A DNA stretch of 64,000 bases, taken from assembly GCA_023101885.1 (NCBI GenBank), contig JALPQD010000303.1, forward strand, positions 1,259,786-1,323,785, given 5' to 3'. Shown one piece after another: positions 21,820 to 32,360 of the stretch. Under the pieces are notes generated by a model that saw only the letters and a list, made by a program, of their open reading frames with translations, had not been told where the DNA came from and made no database searches. Numbering within the stretch: the first letter of the stretch is position 1; each line of letters starts with the position of its first letter. This DNA is from Typhlomys cinereus. Taxonomy: Eukaryota; Chordata; Mammalia; Rodentia; Platacanthomyidae. A program made the translations under genes and the position numbers.

Positions 21820-22875
21820 TCTTTTAAAATTTATTTTTATACTTTTACAAAGATATTGAGTTTTCATCCCAGCTTCCCGTCCTCTCTGCTCCCTCCTGTT
21901 CCTTTCCTTCCCTTCACCATTCCCTCCCACTCCCACTTACCCTTCTACTTGGACCCCTGTGTTCACTGTAGCTTGTCTACAGTGACAAGCTCAGGCCTCT
22001 GAGGTAAATCAAATTACCTCTCTTCAGGCCACCCCACTGATACGTGCATTTCCCTTCACTTATCCAGCTTTAGACCCAAAGATTCCCACTATGAATTTCC
22101 ATTCCATGGGTATTATAACAGCTTCCTACAGAGTACTTTGATGTACTGTCTTCTTCCCTATAGGTTTATTGGCTGTCTTCCCTATCGATGTCTTCTTTTT
22201 AGATTCTTGTTCTAGTTTACAGTAATAGGGGTGGGTACCATTCTGACAAGCAGGTCTTCGATCCAATCAGAAAGCTGTTGGTTTTTTCCTTGGTACTCAC
22301 GCCATTTTTACACTGGTGGTCACCTGTTGTCATGGTGATTTATATTGCAACTTACAGATTTCATGCCATTGATGGGACTTCTGATTATTTCTCTCCCCCA
22401 ACAGCTTGTACAGTATTCCTTGGTACTGTGTAAGCTATCCAGCAAGGAGAAAGTTCTCAGAACAGTTCCAGCTGATATATTTTGCTCATTGGAGCTTCTA
22501 CTGCCCCAAGACTCCCACGAGGTTTTGCCTATTAATATTCCATGGAAGAGGCAAGATCTCAAGAGGGACCACACCTCCCTGAGAAGTAATAGAGGGTTAA
22601 TGCAAATTATGGGATGGGAGTAGGGGTGAGGAGTAGAGAAGTCAGTGCTTTCCTCAGTGTTGTACCACTGATATACCACCCATGATCCAGCAAGTGCTCA
22701 GGTACAAACCAGTATAGGCAACTGGAGAAGGCTCAGAGGGCTGCACATGCAGGATGGGAGACTAGTTGTGGGGGAGGAAGGTTTTCAGTGGGAGGAGGAA
22801 GGGGCATGGAATTGGACAATAAGGGGCGAAAATGACATAAATTCATTCTATTCATGTATGAAACTCTAAAAAATT
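21820..22875 (+). mobile_element. Lx-type L1 3' UTR
   Basis: It opens with AAATTTATTTTTATACTTTT and a pyrimidine-rich block, then GGCCACCCCACTGATA, GGTTTATTGGCTGTCTT, AATCAGAAAGCTGTTGG, GGTGGTCACCTGTTGTCA and CATGATCCAGCAAGTGCTC, ending before an A-rich piece near 22,870. It aligns in order with 27,840-28,936 and partly with 9,420-10,030. Confidence 0.75.
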
Positions 22876-22967
22876 TTCATGAAAGTATTTCTGCTCTTAG
22901 GAACATTTGCAAAAGAAACTGACTTAAAGGACAAAGATTCTATGTTTCATTTAAGATAATTATGTTT

Positions 22968-23110
22968 TGGGGCGACAAGATAGCTCAGTGTGTAAGGCAC
23001 TAGCTTGCAAACCTAGTGACCTGAGTTCTATCCACAGAAACCCATATGATGGAAGAAGAGACCTGACTTCCAAGAGTTGTCCTCTGACCTCTGCCTGTAG
23101 GCTGTTGTAA
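22968..23110 (+). mobile_element. B2-like tRNA-derived SINE
   Basis: GGCGACAAGATAGCTCAGTG and a GTAAGGCACTAGCTTGCAA head, a CTGAGTTCTATCCACA box, and a TCCTCTGACCTCTGCC block resemble rodent B2-type elements. The tail is lost. Confidence 0.65.
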
Positions 23111-23659
23111 GTGGCAGCACTTCCCAGTCAATGTACAGTTCCACAAGGAAGATTGGTGGGAATTAAACCAGGCCAGGGTTGGAGGGGTCTTAGCAATACT
23201 GAAACAGACTGAGACAAGTTTATTCTAAACTGCTCAGGTATTATACATGAAAATTGGGCAACCATCCAAAGTCCTTCATAATAGCAAAAACAGCAAGAAT
23301 AGCATGATCTTATAAAAACAAGAAGTAAGGAATGAATAATAGAATATTCAATGGGAAGCTAGATTATTATGACTAGCTTAGTTCTCAAACAGCAGTTTCA
23401 AGGTAGATACTCTTTTACCACAACTCCGGGAACCGTCAGCCTGTTCCCAAGCAGGAAATCACAAGGTGAAAAAACACAGGGAGTTGATTGGTACCTTTTC
23501 CTGCCTGAGGCTGGGCCACAGCGCAAACAAAATCTCCCAAAGGAACAAGGAGCAGGAACAAAGAAGTTCAAAGCACTGATTTTGTTACTCAGGCTAGTCA
23601 GTACTCAAAGGGCCCTGGGAAGGCCTGAACCAGCCCCCAGCCACGAGGTGCATGTGTAT

Positions 23660-23727
23660 ATCTCTCTAACATTCTCTCTCCCCTCTCTCTCCTCTCTCTT
23701 TCTCTCTCTCTCTCCCCCTCTCTCATA
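23660..23727. repeat. (CT)n simple repeat
   Basis: A run of CTCTCT-type sequence with CCC interruptions. It produces a spurious Arg-Glu-rich antisense frame. Confidence 0.95.
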
Positions 23728-23761
23728 ATAAACAAATATTTTAAAAAGATAATTATCTTTT

Positions 23762-24175
23762 TCAGGTTGAGGGGGGATAGCTCAGTGATCAAATGCTTCC
23801 TGTGTAAATATAAGGACCTCGGTTACATTACCAACACTCAAAAAAAAAAAAAAAATTCAGGCACAGTGACAAATGCTTTTAATCTAGCACCAGGGAGGTG
23901 GAGACAGGAGGATCCTATCTAGACAGCCTAAACTATTAAATGAGCCCCAGGTCCCCATGAGAGACTTTGTCTCAAATAACAAGGTGGGTCCCATAAGATG
24001 GCTGAGTGAGTAAAGGTGCCCACACAACAACCTGGTGACCTGAGTTAAACCCAAAGCCCATGTAGTTGAAGGAGAGAATCAAATTCTCTGCAAGTTGCTC
24101 TCTGACTTTTACACATACTGTAATATATGCTCATTCTCTCTCTCTTTCAAATAAATAAAATATATTGGAAAAAAT
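23762..24175 (+). mobile_element. Three adjacent SINE pieces (ID/B4-like, B1-like, B2-like)
   Basis: First GGGGGATAGCTCAGTGATCA with an A-run at 23,840-23,854. Then a B1-like body (AATCTAGCACCAGGGAGGTG, GGAGACAGGAGGATCC). From about 23,990 a B2-like unit (GATGGCTGAGTGAGTAAAGG, CCTGGTGACCTGAGTTAAAC) ends in TCAAATAAATAAAAT. The first two may be one dimeric B4-type element. Confidence 0.65.
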
Positions 24176-24815
24176 CAAGGTACAGTTCATGAGAAATGAT
24201 ACCTCAAGGCTGAACTGTGGCTTTCACATGTACACACACATATATAGCACACACACATATGCATACATGTGTGTACTCATGTACGTGTACAAAAACACAC
24301 AAACAAGACAATTATGCTTTCTACTTAGTTTGTCAAGTTCTTGACTACTGAAGAAACAATATTACCAAAGTTGAAGTTCATTTAAATATCTGTTATCTTA
24401 AAGTCTTTTCAATGACTTTCTTAAAAATCAGCTGTTTAAGACCTTTGAATTTAATAAACATTAAATGTTCGAATGAGATTAGAAATATGTCAAGATATTA
24501 ATATTTGATTTAAAAGTTTACAAAATTAAAATATTTAAGATAGGCAAAATAACCAATAAATGCTCTCTTAATACAATCTTACATTTGATGTTCAGCATAT
24601 AAAATAGCAAAAAAGAACAGACATTTTTTTCCATTTATAATTAGTACCATTCAGATGAAAATCCTTCTACTTACATGTATGTTACTGCTATGTAAAATCT
24701 GGTATCCATGTTTGCCTTGAATAAATAATACTTTTTTTATTAAATGCATGAGATATGCTTGTATGTCAGAAAATAAACCTATTTGTGGCCACCAGCATTG
24801 TCCCCTGAATTTGTA
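24176..24815. other. AT-rich sequence, no feature recognised
   Basis: It contains an imperfect CACACA/CATATA patch at 24,230-24,305. Otherwise I see neither gene nor recognisable repeat. Confidence 0.4.
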
Positions 24816-24828
24816 AGTTTTCTAAAAT

Positions 24829-24859
24829 AAAATTTTTTTAACTTTTTTTATTCATTCAG

Positions 24860-24896
<37 letters not shown>

Positions 24897-25064
24897 ATGG
24901 AGGACTAAGGGTGACTTCTGGAATCATCCTAAATTGCTCCTACCTCCTTCTTGCTTTGTTCTGGGATTTCTCAGACTCTGCCCACGAGGACCCAAAATGC
25001 AGACTGCCATGATTTCTGCCTTGTGTTTTTACATGGGACCTGGGATCAGAACTTGGGACCTTTT
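24829..25064 (-). mobile_element. tRNA-derived SINE, older subfamily, 3' part (split copy)
   Basis: This is the tail and body of an antisense SINE: a GT run at about 24,863-24,892, then GGGTGACTTCTGGAATCATC and CCTGGGATCAGAACTTGGGA. The copy is cut at 25,064 by the MaLR-derived insertion and resumes at 27,121. Confidence 0.9.
25048..25064. repeat. Target-site duplication, left copy
   Basis: AGAACTTGGGACCTTTT here is repeated exactly at 27,104-27,120 after the poly(A) run. Seventeen bases and the TC/AGAA junction fit L1 endonuclease, not retroviral integrase, which makes 4-6-base duplications. Confidence 0.93.
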
Positions 25065-25231
25065 AGGAGAAGTGAGTCTTTGCTGCAAGCAGTCTGCAGC
25101 TCTCAGCTTCCAGGATGTCTGCGGTGACTTAGCCTCCTCCAGCTTTGGCCAGCCAGCCATGCCACCTCTGCTTTGAGAGACTGTCCCTTCCCTCTGGAAC
25201 CGTAAGCTGAATAAACCTCCCTTTTTCTCTT
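25065..25231 (+). repeat. R region, 5' copy
   Basis: It is about 96% identical by eye to 26,915-27,081 and has the same length. It defines the start of the copied transcript and therefore the presumed cap site of the parent element. Confidence 0.9.
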
Positions 25232-26779
25232 AAGTTGCTTGATTTTGGGTGTTCTCTCACAGCAATGCTTAAGAGTAACTGTTACAGAAATTGGTACCGG
25301 ATAGTGGGGTATTGCTGTGAGATAAGAACAGCTAGTACCATAAAGTGAAGTTGTTTGTGAAGCTGAGAAAAGTTGGTACCCAGAAGTATGGCCAATGCTG
25401 TGATGTGGCTAGTGTGCCTTTGGAACTGTTTGTTGGGAGAAATACGGAGAACTTTGGGACTTTGTGCTGGGAAAGTCTTTGCGTCTTGGCGGTTGGGCCA
25501 AAGGGATCTTTCTTGTGAGAGCTCAGAGGAGAGCAAGACACAGACAGTGGAAGCCCAGCTTGTGATGGTCCAGAGGGGAACAGCGACTGTGTTTGCAACT
25601 GGACGAGTGACACATGGAGCCATGTGTTGGTCGAGAGTTTAGTGAAGTTTTGCCCTCGTCCTGAAAGTTTGCCTGAAATTAAGTTGGAGTGCTTGGCGGA
25701 GGAAATTTCAAAGCAATGTAGTCTTGACTATGTGGTATGGCTACTTTTTAGATGTCTCCAGAGTTATGAAAAAGAGCAAAGAATCAGGCAGGAAGAAACA
25801 AAAACTATAAGATCCAATGATGAAAAATACAATGACAAACTTAAAAAGTTGAACCAGGAAGAAGCAGAGAACAAAATGGCTGTTGAAGAGATTAGCTCCA
25901 TTTGTAAATCAAAGCCTGCTCTTAATTTGAATAATAGGAGAGGCCCTAGCTTGAGGGCAAGATCCTCAGAGATGGCTCCCACTCATAAGAATGCAAATCC
26001 TTTCAGAAGACTGGAGCTAAAGGGTGGAGTTCCAAGCAAGAGTTGGTTTCTCTTACCAAACAACTGCCCGGCAGTGAAAGAGATGGTCAGCATAGAGAGG
26101 CAGAATCAGCTGTGATTCAAGGGGGCCGGTCTTGGCAAAGTCGTCCACGTGATTCTGGTTTTAGAGGCATCAGTGATGCAAGAGGGAGGAGATCATGGAG
26201 TCCTCCTCCAAGATTTCAAAAATTGGCAGATTCCAGGCATCATGAGGCAAGAAGCCTGCAGTTTAGAGGCCCAAGAAGGGCAGTTTGTGCTGTGGAGTTA
26301 AAGCCTGGTTTGCCATTGGGAAGTAAAGATGTTAGAGATTCCAGACACAACGTGGGATACCTGCCAAGGAGAGCTGTATACCCTGGGAGGAGTCAGCCCA
26401 AGAGAGCAACGTATTCTATGGGCAGCTGCATTGGAGGGGTGGAACCAAAGCCCTTTGGAACTGAGATGATTTCAAGGAGAGGCTCACCTGTTGGACTTGG
26501 AGCTACCAGATTTGGAGTTTGTCCTGCTGGTTTTTGGTCTTGTTATGGACTGATCTTTCCTGGATATGCCCCCATTCCTTCCTTTTGGAATGGGAATGTT
26601 TATTCTGTGCCATTGTATGTTGGAAGTATGTAACTTGTATTTTGATTTTACAGGAGGCTTTGGACTTTGGACTTTTGGACTGTTGGGACTACCATTGTAG
26701 TCCATGAAGACTTTTAAAGTTAGACTGAGTGTGGTTTGCATAATGAGAGGGCAATGAGCCTGTGGGGGCCAGGGTAGAA

Positions 26780-26914
26780 TGTCATGGTTTGAAATGTGTC
26801 CCCCACAGTCTCATGTGTCTGGCAAGGTCATGTCACCTTGAGAGATGGAGCCTTGCTGGAGGAAGACAGTCACAAGGGGTGGGCCTTGAGGTGGATGAGT
26901 CCCACCCTACCTCC
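26780..26914 (+). promoter_or_regulatory. MaLR U3 region
   Basis: About 135 bases from TGTCATGGTTTG to just before the second R. They follow a purine-rich CCAGGGTAGAA that fits a polypurine tract. In a full element this segment would hold the promoter; here it lies only at the 3' side. Confidence 0.7.
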
Positions 26915-27081
26915 AGGAGAAGTGAGTCTTTGCTGCAAGCAGTCTGCAGCTCTCAGCCTCCAAGATGTCTGCGATGACTTAGCCTCCTCCAGCTTTGGCC
27001 AGCCAGCCATGCCGCCTCTGCTTTGAGAGACTGTCCCTTCCCTCTGGAAGCGTAAGCTGAATAAACCTCCCTTTCTCCCTT
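26915..27081 (+). repeat. R region, 3' copy
   Basis: The second copy of R. AATAAA stands at 27,060-27,065 and the copy stops at 27,081, where the A-run begins, as expected for a cleaved and polyadenylated RNA. Confidence 0.9.
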
Positions 27082-27103
27082 AAAAAAAAAAAAAAAAAAA
27101 AAA

Positions 27104-27120
27104 AGAACTTGGGACCTTTT
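27104..27120. repeat. Target-site duplication, right copy
   Basis: An exact copy of 25,048-25,064. The first A cannot be told from the poly(A) tail, so the minimum length is 16. Confidence 0.93.
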
Positions 27121-27166
27121 GCTTACAATGTAGAGTGTTAACCTCTAAGCCATCTCGCCAGCCTGG
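27121..27166 (-). mobile_element. tRNA-derived SINE, 5' part (split copy)
   Basis: The head of the SINE interrupted at 25,064. GAGTGTTAACCTCTAAGCCA is the complement of the A-box region, and GCCAGCC is the SINE start. GTTTCTAAAAT follows and matches the flank before 24,829, giving the SINE's own target-site duplication. Confidence 0.88.
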
Positions 27167-27274
27167 TTTCTAAAATTTTTAATTTTGGCAGTATTGTAGA
27201 CATATTCTTTAAAGTCAAAGATTCTAAATTTTTCTTTTCAAATGGAAAAACTAAATACTGTCCTTTGGTGTAAA

Positions 27275-27510
27275 ATATTTTATTTATTTATTTATTTATA
27301 ACATTTTATTTGAGAAAGAGAGAGAGCGAGAGAATGAGAAAGAGGAAGAGGAGGAGTGCTATAGCACATAAGGAGGTCAGAGCATGACTTTTGGAAGTTG
27401 GTTCTCCATGTGGGTTCTTTTCGCCATATGGGTTCTGGGAATTGAACTCAGCTCTCCAGGTTTGTAAGCAGATGTCTTACCTGATGAGCTGTCTTGCTGG
27501 CCCCCAAAGT
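27275..27510 (-). mobile_element. B2-like SINE, antisense
   Basis: The plus strand shows an ATTTATTTATTTATAACATTT tail, a GAGA-rich tract and GGTTCTGGGAATTGAACTCA (complement of the B box). TACCTGATGAGCTGTCTTGC is the complement of the A-box head. Confidence 0.75.
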
Positions 27511-27839
27511 GAGGAAAATTTCTATTTTATTGGCTTCAGAGAGAAGAGGGAGATCCTGTCATGTAGTTGATAAATAGACCATAATATGCACTTATGATTA
27601 GACATCGGGGGAAGAAGGATGAGGTTTAATTCTTCAGTTAATGTGTGTCCATCATATAGACATTGCCACCTGATAGTTTGGGGTCCATTAGCCTGAGGAG
27701 CTGGCAAACTTCCTTGGAGAAATGAGAATTATAGTCAAATCAGGGTGATGCCAATTTCCTAGAGTTTGGCTACATAGGGAATTAAGTAGATATCCTTGGG
27801 GGAAGAGAGGATTTCAAAGTTATGTATCAGTATGGCTCT

Positions 27840-28936
27840 TGTCATTCATTTATTTATTTTTAAAATTATTTTAGTTTTCTAGTTTTACAAGCATATCGAG
27901 TTCTTATCCCTGCTTCTCTCTATCCCCCCCTCCCACCCATCTCCCTCCCTTCTCTTCCTCAATCCATTCCACTCCCTCCCTCTCTCCTGCATGTCTGCTT
28001 CTATGGACTCCAGGGTTCATTCTGGTTTGTCTACTCTTTTTTTTTTTTTTCAATTTTTCTGCCTTTACAAGTATATTGAGTATTTTATCCCTGCTTCCCT
28101 CCATCATCTCTCCCTCCCATCTCTCCATCAATCCCACCCTCCTGCCTGGCTGCTTCTGTGGATCCCAAGGTTGCCTCTGGCTTGTCTATTCTTGTGGGGG
28201 TTCAGGCCTCTGTGGCATACCAAGTTGCCTCTCTTCGGGCCACCCCACTGATAAGGGCATTTCCTTTCACTCATTCAGCTTTGGTCCCCAAGGTTTGTAC
28301 TGTATGTTCTTATTTCTCTTGATTTCCTTGATAGTCTGTGGGGGCATGTTGTTATGTCAGTCCTTATGTAGGTCTGGAAAGGACAAGTCTCAATGTAGTG
28401 AGTTCCTAGATGTAGCAGTCCTGCCTTGACTGGGATGTCTTGTCCAAAGGTGAATCTTCCTATCTTTAAGTTCTTACAATCTCACTACTCCCTTCTTCCG
28501 TGAGTTTCCCAAAGCCTTAGGATAAGGAGATTGGGTTGGTCCGATTTTGGATAAGTCTTGCTGAGTAACTGGTACTCTGTATTATGGCTGTCCACTGCTG
28601 TCCACTTCACTGCCCTTCTATTGTCCTAGACTACATCCTGTCAGGGTGTTGATATCCTCTGCCTCTGTTGTAGAAGAAGACTTCTAAGCTGAGTTTGAGT
28701 GTTCTTCCAATCTGTGGGTATAACAGCTATTTACACAGCGGTTTAGTATATTGTCTTCCTACTTATAGGTTTATTGGCTGTTTTTTCTTATTGCTCTATT
28801 TCCTTCCCTTTTAGGTTCTTTTTCTAGTTAACAATAACAGGAATGTTTTCCATTTTGATAAGCTGGTCTTGAGTTTAATCAGAAAGTTCTTGGGTGTCTC
28901 CTTGATGCTCATGCCACTATTACACTAGTAGTCACC
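27840..28936 (+). mobile_element. Lx-type L1 3' UTR
   Basis: It aligns in order with 21,820-22,875: pyrimidine-rich blocks after TTTACAAGCATATCGAG, duplicated inside at about 28,060 (TTTACAAGTATATTGAG), then GGCCACCCCACTGATAAG, GGTTTATTGGCTGTT and AGTCACCTGTCACTC. A young SINE has inserted at its end. Confidence 0.75.
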
Positions 28937-28947
28937 TGTCACTCATT

Positions 28948-29242
28948 TTTAATTTTTTTTATTATTATTTATTCAACTGTGTACATGTGCAGTGTGTATG
29001 TGTGTGCATGTGTGTATGTCTGTGTGTGGGTGTGTGTGTATCAACTACGGATGAATTCGCGAACCACCATGGACACCTCCACCTCCTTCTGCCCCGGGAT
29101 TCACAGGCTCCGCCCTACCAGGACCAGAAACGCAGGCCGCCCCCGCTTCCGCCTGGCGTCTATACGTGGGATCTGGGATCCGAACTCAGGACCTTCCGCC
29201 TGCAAGGCAGAGGTTTAACCCCTGAGCCACCTCTCCAGCCCA
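28948..29242 (-). mobile_element. tRNA-derived SINE, young subfamily
   Basis: A full-length antisense copy with a GTGTGT-rich tail, GAATTCGCGAACCACCATGG and a CpG-rich body. The TGTCACTCATTTTTA duplication flanks it. Confidence 0.93.
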
Positions 29243-29499
29243 TGTCACTCATTTTTAAAACATCTGTGACTTTAGAGAGAGAAAGATGCTATTGTAGGTG
29301 AGAATGACCAAATAGCTCCTAAACCACTTCTAACAAAATATATTAGTTCCTCAAGTATATAAGCCTTTCAGAAGGCAATGCTTAACATAACATCTTTTTT
29401 TCAGGAAGTATCCTTCACACTAAGCTTGTCAATGGCATTGTCCTTTTCTAAAGTTATGTTCATGTGTTTCTAATTGTGTCATGACCATCATTTTTAATT

Positions 29500-29811
29500 C
29501 TTTTTTTTTTAATTTTAATTTTTTTTTATTTATTCAACTGTGCGCATGTGCATGTGTGCCTGTGTGTGTGTGTGTCTGTGTGTGTGTGTGTGTGTGTCTG
29601 TGTATATGTAGAACCACGGACGAACTCGCGAACCACCATGGACGCCTCCACCTCCTTCTGCCCCAGGATTCACAGGCTCCGCCCTACCAGGACCAGAAGC
29701 GCAGGCCGCCCCCGCTTCCGCCTGGCGTCTATACGTGGGATCTGGGATCCGAACTCGGGACCTTTCGCCTGCAAGGCGAAGGCTTAACCCCTGAGCCACC
29801 TCTCCAGCCCC
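29500..29811 (-). mobile_element. tRNA-derived SINE, young subfamily
   Basis: A full-length antisense copy, very similar to the one at 28,948. CATCATTTTTAATTCTT repeats at both ends. The shared 79- to 113-residue frames are SINE-derived. Confidence 0.93.
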
Positions 29812-29959
29812 ATCATTTTTAATTCTTACCTGAATATTATGTATTACAGTCAATGCCTTACTAATAATCGAAGCTATTCAACATTGGTCACCTAAGGAAT
29901 ACATCTATAAACAATGCACGCTATTTAAAAATTTTTTTCATTTCTTTTTTACTTTCTTT

Positions 29960-30135
29960 TATATATTTTTTAGGGGGATCAAGGAGGGTTCCACATGCTC
30001 CAGGCTGGTCTTGAACTGTTTGAATGGCCAAGGAAGACTTTGAACTTCTGATGCTCCTATCTCTACCTCCTGAGTGCTGGGATTACAAGCACATACCTTG
30101 AGCCACCATGCCCGGTTTATACAGTTCTGAGGATC
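29960..30135 (-). mobile_element. B1/B4-like SINE, antisense
   Basis: CAGGCTGGTCTTGAACTG, CCTCCTGAGTGCTGGGATTA and GAGCCACCATGCCCGG are the complement of a 7SL-derived B1. An ID-like remainder follows to about 30,185. Confidence 0.85.
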
Positions 30136-30184
30136 AAAACCAGTGCTTCATGAGTGCCAAGCAAGTACTTTATTAACTTATTTA

Positions 30185-30370
30185 TATCCCCCGCCCTTCA
30201 CTTAAAATATTTTATTTTTATGTGTGCATACATGGCAAGGTGCATATGTGGAAATCAAAGGACAAATTTGTGGAGTCTGTTCTGTTCAACTTTATGTGGA
30301 TTCCAAGGATGGAACTCAGGTGGTCAAGCTTGCACATTAGACACCTTTGCCCACTGAACCATTTCATTGG
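30185..30370 (-). mobile_element. B2/B3-like SINE, antisense
   Basis: An AATATTTTATTTTTATGTGT tail side, GGATTCCAAGGATGGAACTC as B-box complement, and GCCCACTGAACCATTTCATT as head complement. Confidence 0.65.
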
Positions 30371-31216
30371 TCATATTCCAGTTTATTTCTAATATTAACT
30401 CTAAGATCACACATTCACACATGGTGTGTGAGTCTGTGTGTGCCTGTGTGTATGCTAAAGAACAACTACAAAAGGGGCCACAGCAGAGGTAGAGAGTTGA
30501 TACCTATTCAGAGAGTCACTGTGGGTGGTTAGGTGAGATATTAGGGAGAACTGCTGGAAGCATGCAGAGCTAAGCCACGGATGACAGTATCCAGCTGAGA
30601 TGTAGATGCAGGACTACAGAGGTGAGCTGCAGATCTGGTTAAAAAATATGAACAGATGGATGGACAGATAGCAATTCAAGTGCTTCGCAGCAGGCAGTTG
30701 GGACTGACTTGAGCTGAAGCACACAACAAATGGTCAAATGGCAAGTCAATAGCGTTATTAGCTTGCTAAACGTTTACCTCTCTGGTAATGGTGTTTGGAT
30801 AAATTCTCGGGCTTGGTTCCTCTGTGTACTAATATGTCTTCAACTTTCTTTGATAAGTTTATACATAGAATCTTTAAAAACTAAATTGTTATCGATCTTT
30901 ATCTCATGGATGGTGCTGGATAAGCTTCAATGTATATAAATCGAGATGCAGAGTCATCCTGCCTCTGCATTTGCACTCAAAATAGAACTAAAATGATGCT
31001 TTATAAAAAAGGAGCTGCCCAAGGCAAGGTGCAGCCTGAAAGCCACTGTGGCATAACATAGAACAAGATACAACCTGATCTCCACACCTTTCAGTTGCCT
31101 AAAATTGGCCAAGAATATGGGCCTTTGGCACTGTTTCTGTTTGCCTGCCACTTCCATCCAACGTAAGATCAAACTGACTAGGAAAAGTTTCACGAGGAGC
31201 ACTTAAAAATTGAATC

Positions 31217-31545
31217 TCAGGTTTGGAGAGATGGCTCAAGAGTTAAGTCTCTGTCTCACAAGCAGAAGGACCTAAGTTTAGATCCTGGATCCCACGTAAA
31301 AAAATACCAGCTGGAAATGGCAGTGGCCTGACTTCTGGCCCTGGTGGGCGGAGCCTGGGAAATCCCGGAGCTAAGCAAAAGAGAGATAGAAGCAATCCTG
31401 GATGATTCCCGAAGTTACCCTTGAGTCTCCACAGGAACATAATCCTCCGATATGCACGTACGCACACGCGCACGCATACACACACACACGCACACATGCA
31501 GGCATGCACACAGACGCAAAAATAAATAAATAAAATTTTAAAAAC
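31217..31545 (+). mobile_element. tRNA-derived CA-tailed SINE, full length
   Basis: GGTTTGGAGAGATGGCTCAA head, GCGGAGCCTGGGAAATCCC body, GATGATTCCCGAAGTTACCC unit, mixed CACACG tail and AAATAAATAAATAAA. AAAATTGAATCTC and AAAACTGAATCTC flank it (one mismatch). Confidence 0.9.
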
Positions 31546-31619
31546 TGAATCTCGAAAAGGAAAATCGGCATTCAGAAACAAGGGAAATTTTTCCATAGTC
31601 AAAATGGAGCCATTTATGC

Positions 31620-32060
31620 CAGTCCTCTTACCTGACCACTAGGGCCAAGTTTGCCCTCATTGAATTAGTAAGAATTCAAAGTGACAGTGAAAAACAGAAA
31701 AGGCAAATTTATTCAATATGGCCACACTGGGAAGAGATTAGCCTAATTATTTCACAAGCCTCTCTTGAGTTTTTGCTGTAGGATTTGGATTTTTTTGTAG
31801 GAGCAAAAGTTGTACAGTCAGCTCCCAGTTTCTCCTGCAGGGTGGTTGTCGGGGCTCTGTGAAATATCTTTTGAGAGACAAACATCTCCTCTGACTGGCA
31901 TCAGTCTCTCTCTGCTCCCAACATGAGGTTCCTCCAGAAGTTTTGAAATCTTAGGGTCCAATCTTTCCATGGTCCCAATAGCCAGAGTGTTGGTTAGTAT
32001 GGGGTGAAAGGTACAAGCATTCCTTTGGAATTCCTGTGCTGGGTGGTTGTACTTTTGCTT
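31620..32060 (-). mobile_element. Unclassified LTR-like repeat family A, copy 1
   Basis: The end (GTACAAGCATTCCTTTGGAA followed by TTCCTGTGCTGGGTGGTTGTA) and the block AAATTTATTCAATATGGCCA align with 34,750-35,330 and 35,860-36,320. Orientation is inferred from the T-rich, AATAAA-complement-like block. Confidence 0.4.
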
Positions 32061-32062
32061 CA

Positions 32063-32064
32063 TC

Positions 32065-32111
<47 letters not shown>

Positions 32112-32360
32112 GTGTGGTTGTGTACATGTGTGTGGATGTCTGTAGAAGAGGGCACTGTCTGTGTATGTTGAGGTTCAAGGGTGACTTCAAGAACCATCCT
32201 GGATTGCCCTACCTCCTTATTGCTTTGATCTGAGCTTTCCCAGGCTCCACTTTTGAGGGCCAGAAATACAAGCTGCTGCCACTTTTGATTGGTGTTTTTA
32301 CATGGGATCTGGGATCCAAACTCAGGTCCTTTTGCTGATCTTTTGTCTCTTCTCTAGTCC
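32063..32360 (-). mobile_element. tRNA-derived SINE, older subfamily
   Basis: An antisense copy with (GT)n at about 32,068-32,109, GGGTGACTTCAAGAACCATC, and the GGGATCTGGGATCCAAACTC B-box complement. The head is degraded. Confidence 0.87.

Larger units (their letters stand above)
25065..27103 (+). mobile_element. ERVL-MaLR transcript retrocopy: R-U5-internal-U3-R-poly(A)
   Basis: The element begins at 25,065 not with an LTR start but with a 167-base block (R, 25,065-25,231) that recurs at 26,915-27,081 with about seven mismatches. U5 runs to about 25,286 (GTTACA). Next comes a primer-binding-like TTGGTACCGG, an internal region of about 1.5 kb, a U3 from about 26,780 (TGTCATGGTTTGAAATGTG) and the second R. 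R contains AATAAA, and the second R ends 16 bases after that signal, straight into A23. The internal part holds two overlapping open frames (25,624-26,115 and 26,043-26,633) of unknown, possibly gag-derived origin, the first charged and Lys/Glu-rich. The LTR style (TGTGTCCCCCAC, GGAGCCTTGCTGGAGGAAG, AATAAACCTCCCTT) is ORR1/MT-like MaLR. The whole is a copied RNA, not a provirus: no full LTR is present at either end. Confidence 0.9.

Noticed and set aside
25624..26633. Intact Gag protein of the MaLR copy
   Set aside because: Two overlapping frames, the first beginning with GTG, and no motif I can assign. MaLR elements are non-autonomous.
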